Positions 18,091-26,122 of a stretch of 55,421 bases of DNA are shown here, in pieces (position 1 is the first letter of the stretch; every line of letters begins with the position of its first letter). The position numbers and the translations under genes are program-made. This DNA comes from JALQUL01 sp964556425 (GTDB lineage Bacteria; Pseudomonadota; Gammaproteobacteria; Burkholderiales; Burkholderiaceae_C): the NCBI GenBank assembly GCA_964556425.1, contig CAZKWC010000014.1, forward strand, positions 1 through 55,421. Reading direction: 5' to 3'. The notes beneath the pieces were generated by a model. The model was not told the origin of the DNA, did no database searches, and saw only the letters and a list, made by a program, of their open reading frames with translations.

Positions 18091-18894
18091 TTATGTGGAC
18101 TCTAGCTGCTTCATTGAGATACCACAATTACCGCATTGAATCGAGGTCCCCTCATGTACCCAAGCCTTGGCTAGGCAACTACTGCACACTAGTGTTAGCT
18201 TTTTTTCTGTTATTTTTTTAACAGGAACAAAAATAGTCGGTTTACCATCTAACTGTGCAGGCAGTGACGCAAGCGGTGCATCACTGAGTTTTATTTCAAT
18301 GCCTGCATTTATCAGTGACTCTTGGTGCAACTTAGTTTGCTGTGGTGAACTAGGCACATGTCGATCAAATATTCCTAACTGAAAACCGGTTTGTAAAAGT
18401 GTTTGGCAACTTTTAATAAAACCTGCATCGGGAATAATGTAGTGGCTCATTTTTTGACCTGTTTTTTCTCCTCCAGGTAAGCCAGTTTTAGAGGGCATTA
18501 GGCCAATAGCCTCCATTTTTTTAGCCCATTCTGCATTATGCGGATTACTTTTGGATGGATGTCCTAAATTATCTTGCCAGTGATGCACCATTTCATGTAC
18601 CAAAGTCGATAAAACGACCTCAATGGGTAGCAATGTGAAAAATCCTGGATGCAATCCTAACTCATCAATTTTTTTTCCTTGTGCAGAGGTAAAACGCCCT
18701 GAATGATGATAGCCGTGAATGCGATTATTCGATCGTAGAGTTAACAAACAAGCTGGAAGTTGATTGTTGAACAACTGTTGGTTGAAAAAATCAAATGCAG
18801 TTTGCAAATTTTGATAAAGCTGTAAGGAGGGACTCGTATTGGTTGGGATAGGTGTCATATTATGAATAGGAGGAAGTAGTTGTTTTTTAACCAT
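18091..18894 (-). CDS. SprT-like zinc metalloprotein
   Basis: The 267-residue product has an SprT-like fold. H-E-M-V-H-H-W (His100, Glu101, His104) is the zinc-protease H-E-x-x-H motif. The C-terminus carries a zinc ribbon of two C-x-x-C pairs (C-S-S-C near 237 and C-G-N-C near 255). Eukaryotic Spartan proteases with this fold cleave DNA-protein crosslinks; the role of bacterial SprT-like proteins is not settled. An internal methionine at residue 13 (M-T-P-I-P-T) is a possible start. It converges on the small membrane protein gene. Confidence 0.8.
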   Translation of the reverse strand: MVKKQLLPPIHNMTPIPTNTSPSLQLYQNLQTAFDFFNQQLFNNQLPACLLTLRSNNRIHGYHHSGRFTSAQGKKIDELGLHPGFFTLLPIEVVLSTLVHEMVHHWQDNLGHPSKSNPHNAEWAKKMEAIGLMPSKTGLPGGEKTGQKMSHYIIPDAGFIKSCQTLLQTGFQLGIFDRHVPSSPQQTKLHQESLINAGIEIKLSDAPLASLPAQLDGKPTIFVPVKKITEKKLTLVCSSCLAKAWVHEGTSIQCGNCGISMKQLEST

Positions 18895-19474
18895 TTTGTA
18901 CGCTTTGATTTATTTTAAATTATTAATAAATATTTCATTCAAAAAGGATGATTAAGTAATTTTTAGCTTGTTTATATAAAAAAAATTAAAAAAAAATAGA
19001 GTGGTAAATATAAAGTTACTTTTTAAATTTCTTAGATTTAAAATTTGAAATATAAATATTTTTTTTTGTAAATTAATATTATTTTATTATTTTTATAAAG
19101 CGAATTTTTATTTCCTAATAATTCTCTAAATTAAAGTTTTGATAATAAAATTTGTTTTGTCGAACAAAAATCTAATTAAATTTTTTAAAATATTTTAAAA
19201 AAATCAGTAACTTAACTTAAGATGTGGGTAAACCAATTGGTTTTTCTCTCTTATGATGTTTGCTTATTTTTTTACTCATCTCATTTTTAGAAAATTAAAA
19301 TCACATTATTGAATATTATCTAAATTAATTAATAAATTGATTAATTGGTAATATTTAATTAATTCAATTTTTCATTTCATATTTTACTGCTTTTATTAAA
19401 AAGAAGTAATAGATAACTTGTTACGGCAAACATCCCATCGATTTGAACGGTCTGTTGAAAAGCTTTAATTTGTT
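18895..19474. other. 580-bp very AT-rich spacer before the large outer-membrane protein gene
   Basis: There is no gene on either strand. From about 18940 to 19200 the sequence is almost entirely A/T, with many A- and T-tracts, which suggests bent DNA. It could bind a nucleoid protein such as an H-NS-like silencer. The promoter for the downstream gene should lie near 19300-19450 but was not pinned down. Confidence 0.6.
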
Positions 19475-22400
19475 ATGAAAAATATTAGAACTAAAAATCA
19501 CTCGATAAAAAAGATGAGTCAGCGAGTGACTACTGGCCAATTAAATGTGCCTGCATCCTTTCAAAGGAATTCGGTTACTAACGCAATGGTAAGCTCAAGC
19601 GTATTAATTCTAGCAAGTTCGGGTGTTTTTGCACAAGAATTACCATTATTAACAGCTTACAATAATGCAATTACTTCTGACAAATTAGTCCAACTTTCAG
19701 ATCATGTTGGCCAAACGAGTATTTCAAAAAAATCAGTTGTTCAAAAATCAAAATTAACGCAAGTGGGCAGGATTTGGTTAACTGAAGATCCTTCTTTATT
19801 GCAGGCAAGTTTAACCATTGCGACGGTGGATAAGGTAGCCTTTAATCCTAAATCCCAAGAATTACAAGAAGCCGTCACGTTTAGTATTTATAGCAATTAT
19901 TCTGCTTTCATAGATAAGGCAGAAATCTATGTCTATGAATCAAACGATACTGATCGTTTAAAGCCGGTTGCTACTTTACCTGTTTCAATCAAAAAACTTG
20001 TCAATCAAGTGAGTGTGAGTTGGACTGGTAAAGAGTTAAAAAAGTTATCGCTTCGGCAAAACGACAGACTTCAATATGTACTAAGGGTTTCCGATAAAAG
20101 TGGACGTTGGGATGAAACAAAGCCAGGATTTTTAACTTTAGTCAGTATGGCCGAAAAGGCAAAAGTCTTAGAAACACTGCATCAGGTATCGGATTTACCG
20201 ACACAAATCAAAGGTATTGAGACAGGGCTGAGTTTAGAAGAATATTGGCTTAAAAACTCTACTTTTGGTCAAAGTTCATTGGCAGTTCAGAACATTCCTC
20301 TGGTAGGGTCAAAAATTAAAATAAGAGGGCAAAACATCAAAGAGGGTGTTCAGCTTACCCTGAATGGGCAGATAGTACCTGTTGATAGCCAAAAGCGCTT
20401 TTTAATGGAGTATCTATTACCAGTAGGTCAATTTAAGTTTGATTTAAAGACCACATCAAGAACAGACCCAAAACTTGCTATTTCTGAAGCATTGCAAGCT
20501 AATGTGACGGGTAAATATTTTGTTATGGTAGCGATGGCCGACCTTCATTATTCTAAAAATGATTATCAAGGTCAAGTTGAGGCCGTTACCCCAGAGGATT
20601 ACAAGCGTTTTAATAGTTCACAAACTGATGCAAGATTAGCCTTTTATTTAAAAGGAAAAATTAAGGGTAAGTATTTATTAACTGCCCATGCAGATACTTT
20701 AGAAAAAGATGCTAGAGACTTATTAAAAGGTTTTTTTAAAGCTGATCGTAGTGACATTTTTAAAAAAATTGACCCAGATGCTTATTATCCAATTTATGCC
20801 GATGATTCGACTGCGACTCGTGATGTGGATACCAACGGTCGTTTGTATGTGCGCTTGGATTGGGATAAAAATAGTGCTATTTTTGGAAATATAAAAGCTG
20901 ATTTGGTAGGGCAAAACTTAAGTTCCTACACAAGAAGTTTGTACGGTGCTAAATTACAAATGCGAAGCTTAGCGATTAATCCGTATGGAGAAGCTGCTGA
21001 GCAAGGCAAGGCGTTTATTGCAGAGCAGCAAACTACTCCTGGTCGTGCTGAATTGTTAGGCACTGGGGGTAGCTTATATTATTTACCTCAAAGCGATATT
21101 GTTCCAGGTTCAGAACAAGTGACGTTAGAACTTAGAGATAAATTGAGTTCAAGAGTGCTGAATAGTTACGAGTTAAAAGCGGGTCGTGATTATCAAATAG
21201 ATGAGTTTCAGGGGCGTATTATTTTAACTCGTCCATTGCTGCAAATTACCAAAGACAACAACCCTATTCAAGACATAGAATTGGATGGTTTTAATAATGT
21301 CTTAGTGGCTCGATACGAATATTATCCTAAGCAATTTGATCCAAATAATATGAGCGTCGGTTTTGAGGTGAAAAAATGGTTGAATGACCAATTAGCCTTA
21401 GGTAGTAATTATGTAAAAGAAAATCGAGCCGGACAAGACTATGAGTTGGCGGGTTCAAGTTTAACTTATCAGACGGGTGCTGGGACTTGGATTAAGTCTG
21501 AAATTGCTCAATCTAAAAGTAGTGTTGCACCACAGTTTTACTCTGTTGATGGTGGTTTGAGTTTTCAAGAAAATAACATCGGTAATACAATATTACTGAA
21601 CCAAGGTTTAGCTTACTCCTTGGAGGCTAGGGCTAATACCCAAGAACTTGGATTGACTCAAAATCCGATTAAATTGTCTGCATGGGCAAAACAAAAAGAT
21701 GCTAATTTTTCATCTAATTATGTGAGTGCTTCAGGCAAACAACAAAATGATGTTGGACTTGAATTGTTAGGGCAATTGAATCAGGAATTACAATATTTAA
21801 GCTCAATCAAAAGGGTGCATTCCATCCAAAAAATAAGTGACATAAGTAATAATTTAGAAACCCTAGATAAGCAATCTCTTAGTGCTATATGGAATTTTGA
21901 CCCTAACTCTAGCGTTGTGACGGAAATTCAGCATCTGCTTTTAAAACAGCAACCTTCTGCCTTGAGTCCTGTTCAAAGTAGCGAAGCGGGTTTGGTTGGT
22001 ATTAGAATTAACAGAAAAGTGAATTCTGAACTGGATGTATTTGGATCATTACAATCGAGTTTTGCAGAAAAAAATTATGCTTCAAATGATGCTTTTACAG
22101 TTGGCGCTAAATATTTTTTGAACCAAGATACAGCTCTTAGCGTAGAGCATACCGAAGGCGATAGGGGATCAGTGACAACTGCTAGTGCAGAGTATAAAAG
22201 GACTAATGAGCATTCAATTTACGGCTCGTATGTATATAGTCCGGTGAGTGCTTTTGGCCAAAGCCCCACTGACAGTATGATTGCATCAAGGGTATTTAAT
22301 CAGCAACAGGGTTTTACAGTGGGTCAAAGGTTGCAATTATCAGAACGATTAAAAATGAATTCTGAGACACAAATTTTGGAGGATCAAAATTCCAAGGGCT

Positions 22401-23356
22401 TAACCAATAGTATTGGTTTGGAATTAGTGCCTTATCAAAACTGGCAGTTTGGAACTTCCTTTCAACAAGGTAATTTAAAAAAATCAACTGGGAATAGCGC
22501 AGCCGCTATTGCTGAATCTTGGAGTGATTTTTCTAGTCAATCAATTGATCGTCAAAGTATTTCATTAACAGGGGCATACACAGACGCTAAGGCTGAATGG
22601 TCAAGTAAATTAGAACATCGACAAGATAAAACGCCTTCCCAAAGTGAATCTAAAACGATTCAGTTATTAACCACTAATCGACTTTCTTACCGAGTTTCTG
22701 ATAATTGGAGAGTGACTTCTAAGTTGAATTATTCTAGGACTGAATTGCAAAATAATAGTTCCCAATCTGCTGATTCGAATAAGCAAGTGGCGCAATTGAT
22801 GGATGGCAATGTAGGTTTTGCATGGAGTCCAATCGCAGAGCGTTGGAATATGCTGGCTAAGTATGCTTACCTACATGATTTAGCTCCTATTAGTCAAGTA
22901 AGCAGTAACGGTTCAGAGTTCGATCAAAAATCACATATTCTTTCTATTGAAGGGGTGTATGAATTAAATAAAAACTGGGAGTTGGGTGCTAAGCTAGCGA
23001 AGCGTCAAACTTCAATTCGGTTAGAACGAGGACAAGGAGACTGGTTTACCAATGATGCGAGTTACGCAGCAGCGCAAATAAGATACAAAATGTCTGGCCG
23101 TTTTACAGGCAACAAAATTACTCAAGCATTAAATAGTGACGCACTAAAAAGTGGATGGGCTTTAATGGCTGAATATAGAGCTTTAAAAACTGAAAAAGAC
23201 GGGGTTAAAAAAGGTTTTTTAGTGGGATTGGAAAAAGAGATCACTAAAAATATAAGAGTAGGTATGGGATACAACTTTACTGACTTTAGTGCTGACTTGT
23301 CGCAATTGAGTTATAAAAGCAAAGGCTATTTTATTAATTTAGTGACCCATTTTTAA
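19475..23356 (+). CDS. Large predicted outer-membrane beta-barrel surface protein
   Basis: The 1293-residue product is not assigned to a named family. A basic N-terminus leads to a hydrophobic signal core at about 39-53 and a likely cleavage after V-F-A at about 52-54. Residues about 60-620 look like beta-sandwich modules; one near 555-590 reads Y-E-L-K-A-G-R-D-Y-Q-I-D-E-F-Q-G-R-I, a segment I associate with large surface proteins. From about 630 on, alternating short strands with polar loops suggest a barrel, and the protein ends G-Y-F-I-N-L-V-T-H-F with a terminal Phe, as expected for BAM substrates. The gene is monocistronic behind an AT-rich spacer. Alternatives are an adhesin or an export pore. 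The barrel call is inference from the pattern. Confidence 0.6.
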   Translation: MKNIRTKNHSIKKMSQRVTTGQLNVPASFQRNSVTNAMVSSSVLILASSGVFAQELPLLTAYNNAITSDKLVQLSDHVGQTSISKKSVVQKSKLTQVGRIWLTEDPSLLQASLTIATVDKVAFNPKSQELQEAVTFSIYSNYSAFIDKAEIYVYESNDTDRLKPVATLPVSIKKLVNQVSVSWTGKELKKLSLRQNDRLQYVLRVSDKSGRWDETKPGFLTLVSMAEKAKVLETLHQVSDLPTQIKGIETGLSLEEYWLKNSTFGQSSLAVQNIPLVGSKIKIRGQNIKEGVQLTLNGQIVPVDSQKRFLMEYLLPVGQFKFDLKTTSRTDPKLAISEALQANVTGKYFVMVAMADLHYSKNDYQGQVEAVTPEDYKRFNSSQTDARLAFYLKGKIKGKYLLTAHADTLEKDARDLLKGFFKADRSDIFKKIDPDAYYPIYADDSTATRDVDTNGRLYVRLDWDKNSAIFGNIKADLVGQNLSSYTRSLYGAKLQMRSLAINPYGEAAEQGKAFIAEQQTTPGRAELLGTGGSLYYLPQSDIVPGSEQVTLELRDKLSSRVLNSYELKAGRDYQIDEFQGRIILTRPLLQITKDNNPIQDIELDGFNNVLVARYEYYPKQFDPNNMSVGFEVKKWLNDQLALGSNYVKENRAGQDYELAGSSLTYQTGAGTWIKSEIAQSKSSVAPQFYSVDGGLSFQENNIGNTILLNQGLAYSLEARANTQELGLTQNPIKLSAWAKQKDANFSSNYVSASGKQQNDVGLELLGQLNQELQYLSSIKRVHSIQKISDISNNLETLDKQSLSAIWNFDPNSSVVTEIQHLLLKQQPSALSPVQSSEAGLVGIRINRKVNSELDVFGSLQSSFAEKNYASNDAFTVGAKYFLNQDTALSVEHTEGDRGSVTTASAEYKRTNEHSIYGSYVYSPVSAFGQSPTDSMIASRVFNQQQGFTVGQRLQLSERLKMNSETQILEDQNSKGLTNSIGLELVPYQNWQFGTSFQQGNLKKSTGNSAAAIAESWSDFSSQSIDRQSISLTGAYTDAKAEWSSKLEHRQDKTPSQSESKTIQLLTTNRLSYRVSDNWRVTSKLNYSRTELQNNSSQSADSNKQVAQLMDGNVGFAWSPIAERWNMLAKYAYLHDLAPISQVSSNGSEFDQKSHILSIEGVYELNKNWELGAKLAKRQTSIRLERGQGDWFTNDASYAAAQIRYKMSGRFTGNKITQALNSDALKSGWALMAEYRALKTEKDGVKKGFLVGLEKEITKNIRVGMGYNFTDFSADLSQLSYKSKGYFINLVTHF

Positions 23357-23459
23357 GCTATTTTGGATTCGGTTATTACCCATACTTATAGCAAAATTTT
23401 TTAGTTTAGTCCTAGTAATAAAAGCATATGGGCCATTAACCTTTCTTTTCCTACTCATT

Positions 23460-23488
23460 TTAGCAGGCAAGAAAAAATTGGTTATAAT
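23460..23488 (+). promoter_or_regulatory. Sigma-70 promoter for the SAH riboswitch and ahcY
   Basis: A consensus -10 box TATAAT lies at 23483-23488. A partial -35 TTAGCA lies 17 bp upstream at 23460-23465. Transcription would start near 23495, just before the aptamer. Confidence 0.65.
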
Positions 23489-23494
23489 AGCTAC

Positions 23495-23598
23495 CTGTTC
23501 GAGGAGCGCTGCAGTCTGGGTTAATTAAAACCAGTACGAGGCTCGAACACTTCACAATGTTTCAACTGCGCTCACCCACTTTAAACTTGTGCGGTGAG
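23495..23598 (+). ncRNA. S-adenosylhomocysteine (SAH) riboswitch controlling ahcY
   Basis: The conserved core GAGGAGCGCTGCA starts at 23501. P1 pairs GTTCGAG (23497-23503) with CTCGAAC (23542-23548). P2 pairs CTGG (23516-23519) with CCAG (23531-23534). The pseudoknot pairs GAGCGC (23504-23509) with GCGCTC (23568-23573). This matches the SAH riboswitch known from betaproteobacteria, which turns ahcY on when SAH accumulates. CTCACC (23571-23576) can instead pair with GGTGAG (23593-23598), which would break the pseudoknot and is a likely part of the switch. The ahcY start is 62 nt further on, with AGGAG at 23648-23652. Confidence 0.95.
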
Positions 23599-23659
23599 TC
23601 TATCTATTACTCATGCACTTTTTTTAAAGTGGCTCCCAAATCATTTAGGAGTTTGAACC

Positions 23660-25180
23660 ATGAGCACAGTAGAAGTAAAAGCCAAAAGACCAATTAAAAC
23701 CGTTAAGCCAGCGGTAACAAAAGCCAAAGCAAGCCCAAAAGCGGTTGCCGTTAGCGCCACTCCAGATTACGCAATTGCTGATTTAACATTAGCTGCTTGG
23801 GGTCGTAAAGAACTCAATATTGCAGAAACAGAAATGCCAGGTTTAATGGCTATTCGTGAAGAATTCGCTAAAGCACAACCTTTAAAAGGCGCACGTATTA
23901 CTGGTTCATTACACATGACCATTCAAACGGCGGTTTTAGTAGAAACATTGCAAGCCTTAGGTGCTGAAGTTCGTTGGGCTTCTTGCAATATTTTCTCTAC
24001 ACAAGATCACGCAGCTGCTGCATTAGTAGCTGCTGGCACACCAGTGTTTGCACACAAAGGTGAAACCCTTGAAGAATACTGGGATTTCACCCACCGCATT
24101 TTTGAATTTGGACCAAAAGGCTCCAAAACTGAAGGTCCAAACATGATTTTGGATGACGGTGGCGACGCAACTTTGTTAATGCATTTAGGCGCACAAGCCG
24201 AGAAAAATATCAAATTGTTGGCCAAGCCAACTTCTGAAGAAGAAGTATGTTTGTTTAACGCTATTAAAGCCAAACTTAAAGTTGATCCAACATGGTATAG
24301 CCGTCGTTTGAAAAACATTATTGGTGTAACTGAAGAAACCACCACAGGTGTTTTACGTTTAAACGAAATGTCTGCCAAAGGCACTTTAAAATTGCGCGCT
24401 ATTAACGTTAACGACTCTGTTACTAAATCTAAATTTGACAACTTATACGGTTGCCGTGAGTCTTTAGTAGATGCTATCAAACGCGCTACTGACGTCATGA
24501 TCGCTGGTAAAGTAGCAGTAGTGGCTGGCTATGGCGATGTGGGCAAAGGTTCTGCACAAGCATTACGTGCATTGTCAGCACAAGTATGGGTAACTGAAAT
24601 CGACCCAATCAATGCTTTGCAAGCTGCTATGGAAGGTTATAAAGTAGTGACTATGGAATACGCAGCCGACAAAGCTGATATTTTTGTAACTGCAACTGGT
24701 AATAAAAACGTTATTACTTACAAGCACATGTCTGCTATGAAAGACCAAGCCATTGTTTGTAATATTGGTCACTTTGACAATGAAATTGACGTTGCTTCAT
24801 TAGAAAAATGCAAATGGGAAGAGATCAAACCACAAGTTGATCATGTTATTTTCCCAGCTAAAGCAGGTAAAGCAAGCAAGCGCATTATTTTGTTGGCTAA
24901 AGGCCGCTTAGTGAATTTAGGTTGCGGAACAGGTCATCCAAGCTTTGTGATGTCATCTAGCTTTGCTAACCAAACTATTGCTCAAATCGAATTGTTTACC
25001 AAATCTAAGAGCTACAAAGAAGGTCAAGTTTATGTGTTGCCAAAACACCTTGACGAAAAAGTAGCACGCTTACATTTACAAAAAGTAGGTGCGATGTTGT
25101 CTGAATTAACAGACGAACAAGCTTCTTACATTGGTGTGAGCAAGCAAGGTCCTTACAAGGCTGATACTTACCGTTATTAA
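23660..25180 (+). CDS. ahcY: S-adenosylhomocysteinase
   Basis: The 506-residue enzyme hydrolyses SAH to adenosine and homocysteine, removing the product inhibitor of methyltransferases. The NAD-binding loop G-Y-G-D-V-G-K-G is at 290-297. G-S-L-H-M-T-I-Q-T near 81 and the C-terminal K-A-D-T-Y-R-Y are family signatures. The core starts at about residue 37 (Y-A-I-A-D-L-T-L-A-A-W-G-R). The first 36 residues are an extra Lys/Ala/Val/Pro-rich tail not present in most homologues. AGGAG lies 7 nt before the ATG, so the long start is well supported. It is regulated by the SAH riboswitch and followed by tlyA and metF. Confidence 0.98.
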   Translation: MSTVEVKAKRPIKTVKPAVTKAKASPKAVAVSATPDYAIADLTLAAWGRKELNIAETEMPGLMAIREEFAKAQPLKGARITGSLHMTIQTAVLVETLQALGAEVRWASCNIFSTQDHAAAALVAAGTPVFAHKGETLEEYWDFTHRIFEFGPKGSKTEGPNMILDDGGDATLLMHLGAQAEKNIKLLAKPTSEEEVCLFNAIKAKLKVDPTWYSRRLKNIIGVTEETTTGVLRLNEMSAKGTLKLRAINVNDSVTKSKFDNLYGCRESLVDAIKRATDVMIAGKVAVVAGYGDVGKGSAQALRALSAQVWVTEIDPINALQAAMEGYKVVTMEYAADKADIFVTATGNKNVITYKHMSAMKDQAIVCNIGHFDNEIDVASLEKCKWEEIKPQVDHVIFPAKAGKASKRIILLAKGRLVNLGCGTGHPSFVMSSSFANQTIAQIELFTKSKSYKEGQVYVLPKHLDEKVARLHLQKVGAMLSELTDEQASYIGVSKQGPYKADTYRY

Positions 25181-25191
25181 TCCACTTCAAA

Positions 25192-25302
25192 AAAGGCAGA
25201 TATGCAAAGTGCTGTTAAAAGCCAACTCATGTTTGCCTTTGTTGGGGTTGGTTTTAATACCTTGTAACAGCTTGGGCCCTAGCTGTTAAGCTGAGGCTTT
25301 TT
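25192..25302 (+). promoter_or_regulatory. Candidate attenuator leader for tlyA-metF with mutually exclusive hairpins
   Basis: Four segments can pair in two ways. Segment 1 (25211-25226) pairs with segment 2 (25247-25255 plus 25265-25271): 16 bp, one G-U, and a 9-nt bulge. The end of segment 2, TAACAGCT (25265-25272), pairs perfectly with segment 3, AGCTGTTA (25281-25288). The region 25274-25284, which overlaps segment 3, pairs with segment 4 (25289-25299), one mismatch and several G-U pairs, closing a 4-nt loop. That last hairpin holds the tlyA ribosome-binding site GAGG (25293-25296), and a T run (25298-25302) follows it. So 1:2 plus 3:4 would be off and 2:3 on. The pairing is seen in the sequence; the regulation is inference. 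Confidence 0.6.
25202..25267 (+). CDS. Candidate 21-codon leader peptide upstream of tlyA
   Basis: An ATG at 25202 with AAGG 5-6 nt upstream (25193-25196) opens 21 codons ending TAA at 25265-25267. The stop is the first base triplet of the central hairpin arm. Segment 1 of the leader structure lies under codons 4-9 and a Met codon (10) follows it directly. The product is hydrophobic in its second half (L-M-F-A-F-V-G-V-G-F). A ribosome paused at codon 10 would cover segment 1; one at the stop would cover segment 2. There is only one internal Met codon, fewer than classical attenuator peptides have, and chance cannot be excluded. Confidence 0.4.
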   Translation: MQSAVKSQLMFAFVGVGFNTL

Positions 25303-26082
25303 ATGCGTGCAGATCAATTATTAGTCCACCGTGGCTTTGCGCCTACTCGTGCTGTTGCTCAGCGCTTAATTGCCGCTGGTGTGCAGTGGCGCAGTAGTAT
25401 TTCCGTCAATGCGGCTTGGTTACCCATTCAAAAAAATGGTCAAGACCTGCCCGTGCATGCTGACATTCAATTACTCGATACCTCTGACCTTCAATATGTG
25501 TCCAGGGCAGGTTTAAAGCTGTCTGGCGCTCTTGAGCAAGCAGGTATTAAAGTGACGAACTATGCATGCTTAGACGTTGGTCAATCCACTGGTGGCTTTA
25601 CCGATTGCTTATTACAAGCGGGTGCAAAATCGGTATTAGGAATTGATGTGGGTCATGATCAATTGGCCCCATCTTTAGCCCTTGATGCGCGTGTAATGGC
25701 ATTGCAAGGTGTTAATGCGAGAGATGTCGACGCTGTACATGATGCTTTAGGTTTAGCATTAGGTAGAGATGATTTACCACAAGCGATTTTTGATTTGGTG
25801 GTGGTAGATTTATCCTTTATTTCACAAACACATATTCTTCCTGTGATACTACCTTTACTTCAAAAAGGTGGTCATTTAATCAGTCTAGTCAAACCTCAAT
25901 TTGAATTAAGCCCGACTGAAATTGGTAAGGGTGGCTTGGTAGATGCCAAGTATTACGATAAGGTCAAACAAAGACTGAATGACTGTTTGCAGGATCAAGG
26001 TTTGTTGCCAACCATGTGGCTAGAATCATCTATTTTAGGTGGTGACGGCAACACAGAATTTTTTGTAATCGTACAAAAATAG
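25303..26082 (+). CDS. tlyA: TlyA-family rRNA 2'-O-methyltransferase (S4 domain + FtsJ-like)
   Basis: The 259-residue protein has an N-terminal S4 RNA-binding domain (M-R-A-D-Q-L-L-V-H-R-G-F-A-P-T-R, residues 1-60). An FtsJ-like SAM domain follows, with D-V-G-Q-S-T-G-G-F-T-D-C-L-L near 90-103. V-V-D-L-S-F-I-S near 166 and V-K-P-Q-F-E-L near 201 are conserved in TlyA. In Mycobacterium and Campylobacter TlyA methylates ribose in 16S and/or 23S rRNA, affecting capreomycin sensitivity; the old label hemolysin A is misleading. Consuming SAM and making SAH fits its place between ahcY and metF. GAGG lies 6 nt before the start, inside the leader hairpin. Confidence 0.93.
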   Translation: MRADQLLVHRGFAPTRAVAQRLIAAGVQWRSSISVNAAWLPIQKNGQDLPVHADIQLLDTSDLQYVSRAGLKLSGALEQAGIKVTNYACLDVGQSTGGFTDCLLQAGAKSVLGIDVGHDQLAPSLALDARVMALQGVNARDVDAVHDALGLALGRDDLPQAIFDLVVVDLSFISQTHILPVILPLLQKGGHLISLVKPQFELSPTEIGKGGLVDAKYYDKVKQRLNDCLQDQGLLPTMWLESSILGGDGNTEFFVIVQK

Positions 26083-26109
26083 GGTGTGTAATGGCTAATT
26101 CATACCCTA
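26080..26109 (+). repeat. Hairpin between tlyA stop and the metF ribosome-binding site
   Basis: The arms 26080-26088 and 26101-26109 pair over 9 bp with one G-U. The hairpin starts in the tlyA stop codon and ends against AGGAGG (26109-26114), the metF ribosome-binding site. It could tune metF translation. Confidence 0.45.
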
Positions 26110-26122
26110 GGAGGGCCTATAG

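Noticed and set aside
24007..24498. 163-codon minus-strand ORF inside ahcY
   Set aside because: It is a shadow of the certain ahcY gene, with no ribosome-binding site or recognisable product.
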